Source of the DNA: Owenia fusiformis
Taxonomy: Eukaryota; Annelida; Polychaeta; Sabellida; Oweniidae
Length of the DNA stretch: 60,000 nt
Assembly: GCA_903813345.2 (NCBI GenBank)
Contig: CAIIXF020000006.1
Location: forward strand, 29,645,936 to 29,705,935
Direction: 5' to 3'
The notes under the pieces are model-generated. The model was not told the DNA's origin and ran no database searches. It saw nothing but the letters and a program-made list of their open reading frames with translations. Both the position numbers and the translations under genes were made by a program. Shown one piece after another: positions 1-15,444 of the stretch. The first letter of the stretch is position 1. The number at the start of each line of letters is the position of its first letter.

Positions 1-881
1 AATAATAAATTCAAAAATTTAATATTCGAACAGTGGATTTTCTTGAATAACTATTAAGATTTAAACCATAATAATATCCCATTATTGATTCAATATCTAA
101 TTGACTTGAAAAATAAATAAATATTGTTTTTTCTTGTCAATTGACAGCTTTATTGGCATACAATACATGCAGTGCAAAAAGTATGGATTTGGGATCGAGG
201 CTATATAGTATTCTTCATCTTCGATTCGGGCTTTTTGATACGGTTGTTTGAAAAACATTATTAAACAGTATCATGATGATATTCATCATGTCGTCATGTT
301 AAATAGCTCTTGTCTTTTTTGAGAACATTTAATATCGTATAAAACGGTGTAACAGACACAGTTGTCCCCGGGGGGTGAGTGCTCTCTTTGTTATGGTCCA
401 AATTGGTATTAACTAATTAAGAAGGAAGGGACGAGGGGCTTACGAAGACGTTCAAAATAGTATAATAAAATTGCGCAGTATAATACAGACATTATGGCTC
501 ATTATATATATCTTTTATCGACTCTTTAGATGTCATATCATGACATATTAGTCACTAAGCATTGATTACATACTTTTTGTAGTCGTACTACTGAGCTCAT
601 GTGATGCCGCGGTCATCAAAGGTCGTTCAATAACTATTCGCTTAAAAGTTGAATATAATTTTTACATATTTACTTAGTTTACGTTGAAGCTTTGCATCTT
701 GTTTTGGTTTAATTGCGGACTTTCCTAGGATAGTGTTGTTCTCGTTCACACACAATTCTTTACCGATACATTCTGTCCACTGCCCACATACGATATCTGT
801 AACATTATAAATTACATACTTAGCCATGCCAATAAAATCTTTGAATCTGATTCGGAGAAACAGATTTTGACATGCTCAATT
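1..881. other. intergenic, no gene seen
   Basis: AT-rich sequence without a convincing exon. The short open frame around 642-827 on the minus strand has no recognisable domain and no codon or splice support. I see no RNA gene here. Confidence 0.5.
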
Positions 882-887
882 TTTATT
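882..887 (-). terminator. poly(A) signal AATAAA for the Ser/His-rich gene
   Basis: Read on the minus strand this is a canonical AATAAA about 135 bp beyond the stop codon of the secreted-protein frame. Distance and orientation fit its 3' end. Confidence 0.4.
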
Positions 888-1019
888 ATAAAATGAACAT
901 CTACACGAATAGTAGTCGCCAACTGCCATATTTTGGTAAAATAGAAAATGCTTCTTTCTTTAAAGATGTGCTATCCTCGTCCATTCAATGCTTTGACTAC
1001 GTTTTTAATTTAAGTGTTT

Positions 1020-1406
1020 TCATATCTCACCATTTTTGGCAGCTGGAAAGTCGCCATCGAGGACTTCTTCAACTTGAGGATAGTCTATCTCGTAGTCCAC
1101 ACTTGCAGATGGGAAATACTCTGATGGTCGACGATGGTGATATTTTGATTTCCATGTTGAATGGTGATAACGATGATGATGATTGGATGACTTTGACGAT
1201 TTGGAGCTTTTACTACTGCTGCTACTACTGTGACTACTACTGCTGCTACTACTATGACTGCTCCTGCTCTTGTGCTTGCTGCATTTACTATGGTCGTGTT
1301 TACTACGCTTGCTCAATGTTCCCCCGAGGACGATAGAGCCAATCATACAGACAGACAAGATCAGAAGAATTCTAGTCAAATTCATTATGCATACAACTTT
1401 ATACAA
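1020..1406 (-). CDS. small secreted Ser/His/Lys-rich protein with acidic tail
   Basis: No family is recognised. The frame encodes 128 residues (121 if the second Met, at 1385, is used). Residues 8-30 look like a signal peptide: MNLTR, then a hydrophobic run ILLILSVCMIGSIVLGG, followed by SKR. The body is a low-complexity tract dominated by Ser, with His and Lys (runs of S, SSK and HHH). The last ~35 residues are acidic and Tyr/Pro-containing (SVDYEIDYPQVEEVLDGDF). This layout is common in extracellular matrix, shell-matrix, adhesive or mucin-like secretions, but that role is an inference. Upstream on the same strand an ATAAAAG box lies at 1454-1460, about 70 bp before the start, and AATAAA lies downstream. 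A GGTGAG donor-like site near the stop leaves open that the coding region continues in another exon. The antisense frame over the same bases is Cys/Tyr-rich and is probably a shadow. Confidence 0.5.
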   Translation of the reverse strand: MYKVVCIMNLTRILLILSVCMIGSIVLGGTLSKRSKHDHSKCSKHKSRSSHSSSSSSSHSSSSSSKSSKSSKSSNHHHRYHHSTWKSKYHHRRPSEYFPSASVDYEIDYPQVEEVLDGDFPAAKNGEI

Positions 1407-1453
1407 AATGTTGTGTAATGTTAAGTAGATATTGTTCTCGAAAAAATTTATTA

Positions 1454-1460
1454 CTTTTAT
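1454..1460 (-). promoter_or_regulatory. possible TATA-like box of the Ser/His-rich gene
   Basis: The minus strand reads ATAAAAG about 70 bp upstream of the preferred ATG at 1385. Spacing would allow a ~40-nt 5' UTR. In such AT-rich DNA the match may be chance. Confidence 0.25.
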
Positions 1461-3908
1461 TAACTTGAGAAATTAATAAGAATACGTGCACTTAAGCAAG
1501 TGTAAGTCCAATAAATTAATCCCGCGTGTTTTATCCGATTTTTTTACATTCAGGGCGTAGGTGTGTAGTATGATTTTAACTTTTGCTTAAATCCAAACAA
1601 TTATGTATTGTCCATGATCTGCTTCTTCATGCGAATGTCGTAAATTGAGTGAACGAATACGTGTTTATTTTAAGCCATCCTACAGCAAGCAGTCAGTTAC
1701 AGCCGATTTTTAAATATTGCTTCAAACTCAAGAAACAATGCTCTTTACGAGTTGTAGCAAAATTCTGAAGTGGCTCAATAATGAACTGTAACGCACTTTC
1801 TTAACTCGAAATAGCTCGGTAATTAAAATCGTTATTCTTTTAGAATTAAATGGTATTTTTCCAAGAATTAGAGGCGTTAAAATAAACTTAGAAACAAATG
1901 ATTTACCAATAGTTAAAATATTTATACTGGATGGAAAATCCTTGGATCTGACAGCTCTTAAGAATAGTAAAAGCACCATGGGAAAGTAAAACAAAATATC
2001 ATCTTGTCAAATTTGTCGTTTTATGATGCAAATAACTAAAGATCATAAAAGGTAAACGATCTTCCATTTAAAGGGACATTTGTAACTCCAATTTCTTCAA
2101 GTTTATTTTTAAAAATAAACTAACTTTGAAGTGGAACTTATTAATCAAGATCATTTTGACGTATACAAGCAGTTTAAGTTGAAGAGTAACTGTACATTTG
2201 AAATGCATATTGAGGTTCCATTTTCACTTGATGGGTTCACTTTCATTTTTTGGCATTCAAAAATAGCAGTTGCATAATTAAGGCCATTAAGTGACACAAG
2301 ATCCGTTAACTCTTCTTTGACAGTATTTCAATCAAGTCACGGATGACGTAACACGGGATTAGTGAAAATATTAATTATAGACTAATCTCAGCACATATCA
2401 CACACGTACAAGCTAGTATTCCATATGATGTGTTCTCAGATAATTCTCCTCATTAAGTTAACTATAATTTAAATCGAATCACTTTTCCTTTCAACAACAG
2501 ACGTGTGATTCTATACAATAGTAGAGAAGCAAATTAATCGTATGTAGTCTTATGGTAAATATAAATAGTTTTTTTGTACACCCAGTATTGAATGGACCAG
2601 CTTATCCTATCCGCCCATATAGCTCCTCAGACCTCAGATACAGAAGGTGCACCATCATCTTGAAATTATCTCCATTTCTTTAAAATATTCTCTCGATGTA
2701 TTGATTTACATTAGCCACATCTACGCGTTACTTTCAATGAATCCAAACTCATGGTAGGGACTCTTATCCATTGACACCATTTATTAGACCATGCAAGGTT
2801 CTGGGTCTTGTTGGTCTGTTGATTTATTATTTGTACTTGGGTACGAAATTGAAAAAACATCAGGAGCCTTATATGTCAACCCCAGACTTACATCAACAAA
2901 TCATAAGTGACAATTGTAAGAGCAGGATCCCTTAACAAAAATAAACAGTAAATTATGTGTTGGAGGCTAACAGCTACGCTTTGGGGCATGAACATTTAAG
3001 CAACTCAACAAAGAAAATAAATGTGGCATCTAACACAATATTACCATAAACTATGACTGACCGATGCCACTTTTGTTGTTAACTGAATGGAATTAACAGA
3101 AACTTGTTAATGACTTCAAAATTGATGTACAAGGTGTCCCAAAAAATAACCAAATGATGGAATATTCTTGAAGTCGTCTGATAGACAATTATGTTATCAT
3201 AAACATCACCAGGTAGTTTTGTTTTATAGTTTAAGAGAAACGATAATCCATATTTTAATGTTGTATGAGGGGAACATGGAGTAACTCTTAAGGGATGAAG
3301 AAAAATTCTTGAAATTCAATCCTCTCATGTGAAGTAACTCTATTCAGTTTAAGAGAAAAACTTACTTTATTACCATCACCCATTTTTCACCTTTGAAATT
3401 GCATTGTTCTGGATCGCTCAGGATAGGGGTTATTTAGACAATATGTCAGCACTTTTGGTGGTGAAATAAAAATTTTGGCACATCTTGAAAAACATTTGAG
3501 CACCAATATGAAAAAATGAATTGAAAGGCTACATGAAGCTTTGAAATCTCATGGTAGTTTTTTCTTAAATTCTATCCTATTTTATGACATATTTGAATTC
3601 TATGTACAATTTTTGACGAATTTCTAACGTTGGTTTTCCAATTATTTTCGATCTTGTATTCAATTTAAAATGACTTTTGCAAAACATTTTCTCAGGTTTT
3701 GCTCAATCGCTAACATATCAAGAGAAATGGGCTCGCAAGGAATATTCCTTTAACACTGAAGATACATATCCTTTTTATTCAAAGAGAATGATACTTGACT
3801 TGTAGACCCCTACTCCACTTCCACATAAATCCACAGTAATACTCCTTCGTTTTCTAATCATCCTCAAACACACATAACAATGACTTCAATTTTTTCTTAT
3901 TTTTCTTG
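1461..3908. other. intergenic, no gene seen
   Basis: No exon with splice signals or protein similarity was found on either strand. A short stretch at about 3130-3150 (AAGGTGTCCCAAAAAAT) resembles the ends of old mariner-type elements, but no partner end was found. Confidence 0.45.
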
Positions 3909-3914
3909 TTTAAT
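3909..3914 (-). terminator. poly(A) signal ATTAAA for RpS5
   Basis: The minus strand reads ATTAAA about 40 bp after the RpS5 stop codon. The short 3' UTR this implies is typical of ribosomal protein mRNAs. Confidence 0.5.
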
Positions 3915-3953
3915 TTCCTCCCAATATCTTATACATATAAAATTGTAAATTGT

Positions 3954-8012
<4,059 letters not shown>

Positions 8013-8110
8013 ACTGAGAGTCTAAAATATAAAATGTTAATTTTTGACAAAGATACTGTACTGACTATTATAATCGTTACAGGGCAACTTCTATTATGAT
8101 TTTTTTCAGA

Positions 8111-8213
8111 GCTGTTAGCTCAGACATCCAAGGAAATGCCGTCTTCGAGAACTTAATCTCTCGGGTTGGAAACCACGAATGCTGGAGCAAAGTCTATCAT
8201 CATCACTAACAGC
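8111..8213 (-). ncRNA. SNORD14: box C/D snoRNA U14, copy 5 (RpS5 5' UTR intron)
   Basis: This is an intact copy with GCTGTTAG/CTAACAGC stem, box C GTGATGA, domains CATTCGTGGTTTC and TTCCTTGGATGTC, and box D CTGA. It lies between the first coding exon (ATG at 8012) and the inferred non-coding first exon near 8.88 kb, so its position supports a 5' UTR intron. Its 3' end is about 90 nt from the acceptor. Confidence 0.9.
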
Positions 8214-8665
8214 CCAAAAAATGTATGCAGCAGAAGTGAAAAATTAACATTGTCATCAAGCATAATGAAATTACTGAACATAACACAAAGTAGCAGTACG
8301 AGAGATGGTAGATAAACATGTGGGAAAAGCAAGATACATATCAGAATGTCAAAAAAGAGAAACAAGTTATAATTTACAAAAAGTAACTTTCAATGATTCA
8401 GGTTCACAGTGGTATATAACGAGATGGTCAATAACAAGTGGTATATAAAAAGATCAATGATCATATGTGGTTCTCCCGAATTTTTAAAAACACAACTCAC
8501 AATTTTAGAATTGCGGTCTCTAAAATTCGAAACCCGAGTGAAAATTCTTGTAAAATCTTAGCAGAATGTTGTTATTATTACTTCAACAAGTCCATGACTG
8601 TACATGAAGCACTGATATGAAGAGATGAAAGGTGTACAAGAATTTGAAAAAACATGTTCGTGGGC

Positions 8666-8676
8666 GCCGCCATATT
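8666..8676 (-). promoter_or_regulatory. YY1-like motif in RpS5 first intron
   Basis: The minus strand reads AATATGGCGGC, close to the YY1 consensus AAGATGGCGGC. YY1 sites just inside the first intron are common in vertebrate ribosomal protein genes. Here it is ~210 bp from the inferred start site. Function is inferred. Confidence 0.3.
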
Positions 8677-8880
8677 GCTTTTTCCTTGTGGAAAATATCT
8701 TTCTATTCAAAGTGTCATAACTACTCAAATGTGGAGTTTTCCTCCCATTACTTGTTACTAATATTGATGGCTAGATATTGAGGTTTATTATGTATGAATT
8801 TTATGTAAAAATACGATCATATAATGGAGATATTTGACCCGAAATGAAGGTAGTGAAACTACAAATTACCTAGATCTGAC

Positions 8881-8990
8881 CTGCGAAGAGAAAGAACGGG
8901 TTCGACGATTCCAGATGAGGGCTTCCCTGTGCGAGACTTCCGGCGAGATTTCATTATTTCTGAGCGAAACTTTCCCAAAAGTAGTAAGTA
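8881..8990. promoter_or_regulatory. divergent promoter of RpS5 and ACAT1
   Basis: A CpG-richer island between the two genes carries start signals for both. Leftwards, the minus strand reads CCGTTCTTTCTCTTCGCAG followed by GTCAGA: a terminal oligopyrimidine start as in ribosomal protein mRNAs, a ~15-nt exon, and a splice donor at 8880. Rightwards, GAAACTTTCCCAAAAGTA is followed by GTAAGTA, a donor at 8984 that would pair with the ACAT1 5' UTR acceptor at 10617. An ACTTCCGG (ETS/GABP-type) site lies at about 8936-8943. Start sites are inferred from sequence only. Confidence 0.5.
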
Positions 8991-10617
8991 TAATGCTGTT
9001 TACATGATATATAGACCGAGTTGTTTATTGTCAGGATTTCATCCCGTGTCTTATTATACCAAGCATGCTATGTACTCATTTGTTTTTCACTTATTGACTT
9101 TTAAAGAGAGTTTGACTGTTCCACATATTTTTATAATTTTTCAGTTTCACTTTTTGTCTGTGTCACTTCAATTGGCCACTTCAGATACAGTTTTGTACTC
9201 AGTTGAGGTATTAGTCTGGTACAGACTTTTGATGGGTAAAATGTGAATTAATAGACTTATCATTTGAGTAGATATTTCATACGTTGTCAAGTATATTATA
9301 TTATACACACTATTTTGGCCTATATCCAGTCTTTGATCAAAGCTCTGCCAGAAATGTGATACCTTGGCATAAGAACTCACTTATCATCAAGATCCACTTC
9401 CTGATATCTATAGTACAACCTCAATGACAAGAGTGTGATTGACTTTCAATGTGATTGACTGCAAAGGTTTTAGCTCGGTAGAAGCTACATTGTTAGAGTC
9501 CATTTCACCGTTTAACTGCATCAGTAAAAGCTAAAAAATAAGAAATCAAAATATCATTTTGCAATAATATATTGAAAACTATATCCCTATTGTACATGAA
9601 TGACATTTGTATATCTTGGATTGCTTCTAGTTTGGCTTACAAAGTGTGTGACCTCTTATATTTGGATGCTTCTCTGCCATGTTATTTTCAATAAGATTAA
9701 CATGGCTGAAATTCTTCAAATTACAAGACGGCACAGGCTTATTGCACAAAAAACTAAAAAATCTGAAATATACGAATGTCATTCATGTACATTATGAATA
9801 TACTTTTCCATATATTATTGCACAATGGTCTCCCAATTTCTTATTTTTGCCATTCTACTGACGCAATGAAGCAGTGAAATGGACTCTTTTACACATTTCT
9901 GGAAAATGATGTCACTGTGCTTGTATGTTATATCAGTTGTTTTGTTGTTGCTATTTATTTAATTTTTTCACAATGTTAATCATAGAGTTTCCTGACCATG
10001 ATGTAATAGTCTGTGCAAAACACTTGACAACGTATGCAAAGACAATAAAATGTGAAGATGACAGGTGAATCAAATTTTACGACAATACTTTTGTTCCTCT
10101 CGATACTTGACATGACAAATGGACCAGGAACTTCAAAAGAACAATATTCAGAACAAATGAAATAAATGCAACAAGGAAATACAGTCATGTACATTGGTGG
10201 AACTGGTGCAGTGTACATGAAACACCATTTCCTGAGAGACTGGTACAAGCATACATGTAGTAATCATTAATCAGTAGTTGCAACAAATATGACAACCTTA
10301 GCAACCAATCACATTCAAAGCTCCAGCCACACTATTTATGCAGATTTGTACCATATATAAGAGGCAAAAGATCAGTGCCTTTGAAGATGACAAGTTTTTG
10401 ATTCAGAGGAAGATGTATGCAAAGAAGATAATACACGTATCTGTATTATACAGTAGTAGACATATATCATAATGGTCACAATCATCAGCTGGGTTCTTGA
10501 TACATGTATATAAGGATTAGAAAAGTTGTCGTTATGTACAGCCTTCCTTCAAGCAGACCTTGATCCAAAACTGACTATGACAACATATCGCTGAACATCT
10601 TCTTCTTATTCCTTTAG
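8984..10617 (+). other. inferred 5' UTR intron of ACAT1
   Basis: It begins GTAAGTA and ends TTCTTATTCCTTTAG, 13 bp before the ACAT1 ATG. No coding exon is seen inside. It contains a dispersed repeat at about 9590-9740. The intron is inferred from splice signals alone. Confidence 0.4.
9590..9740 (+). repeat. dispersed repeat (shared with 39.4-39.7 and 54.1-54.3 kb)
   Basis: The segment around GGATGCTTCTCTGCCATG and ATTAACATGGCTGAAA is the inverse of sequence at 39.42-39.66 kb, and partly of 54.05-54.34 kb. No coding capacity or clear ends were found; family unknown. Confidence 0.55.
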
Positions 10618-10630
10618 ATTATAAATCGAG

Positions 10631-11884
10631 ATGGCAGCCTCCTTGTCTGGAAAAATTTTGCCGAAATATCAGGTTTATACAAACACATTGAGAAGAGGGC
10701 TGAGTCAAGTTGCTGGACTAAACGATGTTGTGATTGTCAGTGCAGTAAGAACTCCCATTGGTTCATTCCGCAGCAGTCTGGCCAGTGTACCTGCAACTCG
10801 CCTAGGAACAATCGCAATACAGGGGGCAGTGGCCAAAGCAGGTATTTCCGGTGAGGAGGTAAAAGAGGTCTATATGGGAAATGTGTGCCAGGCCATGAAT
10901 GGTCAAGCCCCAGCCAGACAAGCTGCTCTTGGTGCAGGATTGAAACTTGACACGCCATGTACAACAGTGAACAAGGTTTGCGCCTCTGGTATGAAATCTA
11001 TCATGCTGGCTGCACAGAGTCTTATGTGTGGACATCAGGATGTTATGGTAGCTGGCGGAATGGAGAGTATGTCTCATGTCCCTTATTACATGGCTAGAGG
11101 CGATTCGCCATATGGGGGAGTGAAATTGATAGATGGTATAGTACATGATGGTTTGTGGGATGTCTACAATAACATTCACATGGGGACATGTACAGAGAAG
11201 ACTGTGAGAGATTTGAACATATCTCGTGAAGAGCAAGATGAGTATGCTATTAATAGTTATAAGAGAAGCCAGGCAGCTGCGGCTGCTGGAGTCTTCTCTC
11301 GTGAAATCGTATCTGTGACCATACCTCAAAGAAAAGGTGATGACAAGATTGTAACAGATGATGAGGAATACAAGAAAGTGAACTTTGAGAAAATAAAAAC
11401 AGTGAAAGCAGTCTTCCAAAAAGATGGTACAATTACTGCAGCTAATGCCAGTACTCTGAATGACGGTGCTGCAGCTTTGGTGCTAATGACTGCCCAAGCT
11501 GCTGAGAGATTGAAAGTTCAACCACTCGCTAGGATTATAGGCTTTGCAGATGCTGCATGCGCTCCCATAGACTTCCCAATAGCTCCTGCATTCGCAGTAC
11601 CTAAAGTCCTTGAGCAAACAGGAGTGAAACAGGAAGATATCGCAATGTTTGAAGTTAACGAGGCATTTAGTGCTGTAGCCCTGGCCAATCAAAAGATGCT
11701 GGATATTGATCCCACAAAGATGAACATTCATGGTGGTGCAGTCAGTATAGGACATCCAATTGGAATGTCAGGCGCAAGAATCACTGGTCATATGGTACAC
11801 AACTTGAAGCCTGGGGAGAAAGGTCTTGCTGGTATATGTAATGGAGGGGGTGGGGCCTCTGCTATCATAATTGAACGCTTATGA
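10631..11884 (+). CDS. ACAT1: acetyl-CoA acetyltransferase, mitochondrial (thiolase), intronless coding region
   Basis: The enzyme condenses two acetyl-CoA to acetoacetyl-CoA and runs the reverse cleavage in ketone-body and isoleucine breakdown. The 417-residue frame is complete (human ACAT1 427). Thiolase landmarks are the nucleophile Cys117 in [10 protein letters not shown], the NEAF motif at 343-346, His375 in [17 protein letters not shown], and Cys403 in [10 protein letters not shown]. Residues 1-30 are Arg/Ser-rich without acidic residues ([12 protein letters not shown]), fitting a mitochondrial presequence. There is no peroxisomal SKL end. The whole coding region is one exon, whereas vertebrate ACAT1 is split into many, so a retrocopy origin or intron loss is possible. 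The frame is undamaged, so it is probably functional. A splice acceptor (CCTTTAG) 13 bp upstream suggests a spliced 5' UTR. Confidence 0.96.
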   Translation: MAASLSGKILPKYQVYTNTLRRGLSQVAGLNDVVIVSAVRTPIGSFRSSLASVPATRLGTIAIQGAVAKAGISGEEVKEVYMGNVCQAMNGQAPARQAALGAGLKLDTPCTTVNKVCASGMKSIMLAAQSLMCGHQDVMVAGGMESMSHVPYYMARGDSPYGGVKLIDGIVHDGLWDVYNNIHMGTCTEKTVRDLNISREEQDEYAINSYKRSQAAAAAGVFSREIVSVTIPQRKGDDKIVTDDEEYKKVNFEKIKTVKAVFQKDGTITAANASTLNDGAAALVLMTAQAAERLKVQPLARIIGFADAACAPIDFPIAPAFAVPKVLEQTGVKQEDIAMFEVNEAFSAVALANQKMLDIDPTKMNIHGGAVSIGHPIGMSGARITGHMVHNLKPGEKGLAGICNGGGGASAIIIERL

Positions 11885-13011
11885 AGAATATTTGAACTTC
11901 CACAAATTAGAAAAATATTTGATATTAAGCATTTTAATTCATGATGTGCTCAATATTCAATACTTTGGTATTAGGCCAAATGTGAAAATCTATTTTAGAT
12001 AATGTACAAAATCATGACAAGGACTAGAACAGACTATGGTCATGCATGACATAATAGACATGAAACATTTGTTAACTGTTAATGAGTTCTCAATACTCAA
12101 AATCTTTTTCAAATTAAAATTGATGTCACAAAGTTGAGTGATTAAAATAACCAAAAGAAAATCTAATGGCAGCTAAATTGACAAGATTAAATAAATTAGT
12201 TATAGTATTAAATATAAAAAGAATTCCTTTGGATTCCTTTTGTGTATTTCCACGGAATATGATTGGTGGCATTAGCTGTTTCTTCCACTTTCTGGATGTA
12301 GGAGTCTTGGCATCATGCACTCTCTTCTTCCCTTCTTCCAATCAGTATTTTTATAAAACCAAAATTAAAATAAATATAGCAACATGAAGGCTGCTTGGAA
12401 GATATTTTTGCTTCAGATCGGAGATAGATATAATATTAAAGATAGAATCAGATCTAGCAAACAAGCTGCTAAACAAAAATTGTTTAATTTTTTGAACATT
12501 TTTGGCTCATATAACTCCTTGTCATGTCTATTTTCCACAAAGTACATACTTTATTTCAGGAAAATTAATGATTTTTACAATAATATATTATTTTGTTATA
12601 TAAATATCAATGCCATTTCTATTATTTAGGAGAACATTTGCCCTACTTTTGGACTTTGAAACCTTGAATACTTCACCAATTTATAATAAATCACAGATCT
12701 TCTGGAAGATATTGTAAGAGATAGATGGATATATTAATGTACATTTTGCTTGCAATTTTGTTACCACTCCCTGCTATAGATCCGATTTCTGCCTTTAATA
12801 TTTTTGAATGGTAAAAGGTTACCTGGAGGAAGTTATGAGTTAGTCCTGATTATATCCATTCAGATTATTTCCACTTTAATGTAACTCATTGTATTATAAG
12901 CCAGTGTTAACCAACAGACACAGGACAAGGTAATTTTTCTTCATTTATAACATTTTAGTATCTATCTTGAAAAAATGAATATTCTGTTTACATGTACTTA
13001 TTGTAAATATA
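11885..13011. other. ACAT1 3' region, no further gene
   Basis: This is AT-rich 3' UTR and intergenic sequence. The first AATAAA is at 12190-12195, and others occur near 12370. No open frame here has protein character. Confidence 0.4.
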
Positions 13012-13896
13012 CTCCTCAAAAAAAGTTTTCCTCATAGGTTTACATGTTAACCCCCATATTTGTTTGAGCAACTGTTTTCTAAGCGGGGAACAAAAGAAAT
13101 CCCAATAAAGTAAATAAATCTGTATCTTGATTCTATTCCCTATAAAGTCCGCAGCGTTTCAATGTTATATCTCCATTACATTGGGTCAAAATTTGATGTC
13201 AAAATTGATGAATTTCATGAGATTTAACAAAAAATGGCAGATCCCATGTTAAACAAATGAGGAATGGTGGCTTAGGGGCAACTCAGATTTTGGAATATCT
13301 ATTCAGTAAAACATTAATTAAAAATACTTTCTAAGTAGAAAATTGAATGATTTTACATTTACATGCTAAATGTCTCGCTAATGTTATTAAAATCAGCTAT
13401 ACAGAGCGTTAGAGTAATTTTGACCACCTCACTGACCACCTGTGTTATTACAATAAGAGGATCATTAAAAAGTTATTGAATTTGAAACCATTAACTTTTG
13501 TAAAGCCTGGACAATTAAATCATATTTTTGTCGAGTGGACAATTTAGCAAGTTTAATTATCACTTACAATTTCAATTCTGAGAGCAATCAGATGGATGGA
13601 TCGTTCCTCATATGACTTCTGGCAACCCAACCATTCCCCATTTGTTTAACATGGGATCTGCCATTTTTGTTTTTCATGAAATTCATCAATTTTGACATCA
13701 AATTTTGACCCAATGTAATGGAGATATAACATTGAAATGTTGCGGACTTTATAGGGAATAGAATCAAGATACAGATTTATTTACTTTATTGGGATTTCTT
13801 TTGTTCCACGCTTAGAAAATAGTCGTTCAAACAAATATGGGGGTTAACATGTAAACCTATGAGGAAAACCACTGGTCCTTAACTTTTTTTGAGGAG
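13012..13896. mobile_element. foldback MITE with Tc1/mariner-like ends
   Basis: Long inverted arms (~255 bp each) face each other: CTCCTCAAAAAAAGTT at 13012 and AACTTTTTTTGAGGAG ending at 13896, both flanked by TA. Inside the arms the pairing continues through TTACATGTTAACCCCCATAT, the segment with CGGGGAACAAAAGAAATCCC, and TTTGATGTCAAAATTGATGA. The ~330-bp centre has no transposase. TA duplication and this type of end fit a Tc1/mariner-derived non-autonomous element. Confidence 0.75.
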
Positions 13897-13916
13897 TATA
13901 TATAGCTTTCAGTGAT

Positions 13917-14412
13917 GTAGCCAGAAAGAAAAAGTGACGAGGCAAGCACCTCATGCGCCTCATCATGGCTTCACTACAACATTTCCATTATTTAGATTTA
14001 AATGGCTGATATGTAACTTAGACAGAAATATGAATGTCAATTATGATGACAATAGAAGAACATAGATTATGCACAATTGAATCAAAATTGATGACTAAGA
14101 TCAAGGAGGATTGGCAGCCATTATTCAAACTCGATACTCCATGTCCTGGCGATGTACGTATATTATGAATATTATGGTAATATTTAAGTTTCGTAGGCAG
14201 TTCTAGTCTTCAAAATATGAGTAATATTGTTACCACAAACGGAGTATCAATCAAGTTTGGATAACGGCTTTCAATCCTCCTTGACTTAAGATTAAAAATT
14301 GATAAAATTTATACAATTCATTTACAACTCAACAACAGAGGAATATTTCTCAAATGATTTTTAAAAAAGCAACAGGGCAAGCGCCTCATCTGCTTCATCC
14401 TGGCTACGCTAG
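13917..14412. repeat. nested foldback repeats
   Basis: Outer ends GTAGCCAG (about 13917) and CTGGCTAC (about 14405) are inverted, each next to GGCAAGC-CCTCAT sequence. Inside, 14085-14300 is a second inverted pair: ATCAAGGAGGATTG with CAATCCTCCTTGAC, continuing into GATACTCC/GGAGTATC. No coding content. Confidence 0.5.
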
Positions 14413-14462
14413 AGACTTCAGAATATTATACAGTCAGTAATAGCATTTAGTTTTGGATTAAT

Positions 14463-14605
14463 TTTTATGTGACCATCACAAGTGGTAACATATTGTTATA
14501 GTCGACAACTTTTTGTGGATGGTGTTCAGCATTCGGTGGTTTGCATCTGTAACATTAACAAATGGCAGGTGGTGACATCTTGCATGTTAATGCCTTGTCT
14601 CTTAA
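14463..14605 (-). repeat. GTGGTGACA short interspersed repeat, copy a
   Basis: It contains AACAAATGGCAGGTGGTGAC and CTTTTTGTGGATGGTGTTC. The same family occurs at 32.0, 34.9, 41.7, 42.15 and 49.56 kb, and degenerate at 59.34 kb. Copies are 120-150 bp and have a TGTCACCAC...GTGGTGACA inverted motif. Confidence 0.6.
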
Positions 14606-15326
14606 TTCGAAAATGTTTGATGTTTTATTCATTGCCTCTGTATTTAGGCCATTGACAGAATTGAAATATTAATTTTTTTTTTGTTTCATGTAATGTTTCA
14701 TAAAACTAAAACTTCCACATGTCACAATGTTATAAGATGTTACCCTAGTTATTAAATATATATATATTATTCTGAACTTGTTCTGTGTTGTAGGGATCTG
14801 GTGTGTAAACGTATGATTTGATGTGAAGCTGTCCATTGGACCGATATAGCGATGAACATGGGTGGCACTGATTTTTCCCAAAGAGTGATATGGGATTGAT
14901 GAACTAACACAAATGGGCTAAAGTAAACAACCATGGGTCAACCATGCATGCCAAATAAGGTATGTCATTTTGTAGACTAAGAGGAAATATTAGTTTAGGG
15001 CTCTCCCTACATTAAAATCTGCAGTTCAACACTAATTGTTTCATAGCACCAAGATTTGCCTTAAACATCCCTCTAATAAAGTTTAAGAAATCCTAAAAAT
15101 GTCACTTAGAGAATTCAAAATCCTACAAAGTGTTCATCAGAAAAACCTAAGATGTTGTACCAAAAATTGCAAAATCCTACTTGCAGAAAACAAAATCCTC
15201 TTTACAAGATCCCTCTATGAGGAGCGCTGTATTTTTTTGTATGGCCTTTAAACAAAACAAAATTCTGAACTCTATTTGGCATAACTCACAAGTAAATAGA
15301 TATTTTACAGTGCACTATAGATTGCC

Positions 15327-15444
15327 GGGGGGGGGGGGGGGTGAGATGTGTGCACCCATGACAGAACTTGACTTGGATAAAACAGGGGGAAACTGTATTT
15401 TTTGACACCATCTTCAAACGTTGACAAATTCTCCCCCCCCCCCC
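15327..15444. repeat. poly(G)15 and poly(C)12 tracts
   Basis: A run of 15 G at 15327-15341 is followed ~90 bp later by 12 C at 15433-15444. They could pair as a hairpin or form G-quadruplexes. Similar C or G runs lie at about 21560, 45945 and 54365. Confidence 0.6.

Noticed and set aside
872-1336. Plus-strand 154-residue frame rich in Asp, Cys and Tyr
   Set aside because: It is antisense to the Ser/His-rich frame, which has a signal peptide, upstream box and poly(A) signal. The plus frame has no N-terminal or domain character.
8640-8674. Minus-strand ATGGCGGCG as a start codon upstream of RpS5
   Set aside because: It opens only a short frame within the inferred 5' UTR intron; the sequence is better read as a YY1-type motif.
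10802-11419. Minus-strand 205-residue frame over ACAT1
   Set aside because: Shadow of the well-conserved ACAT1 coding strand.
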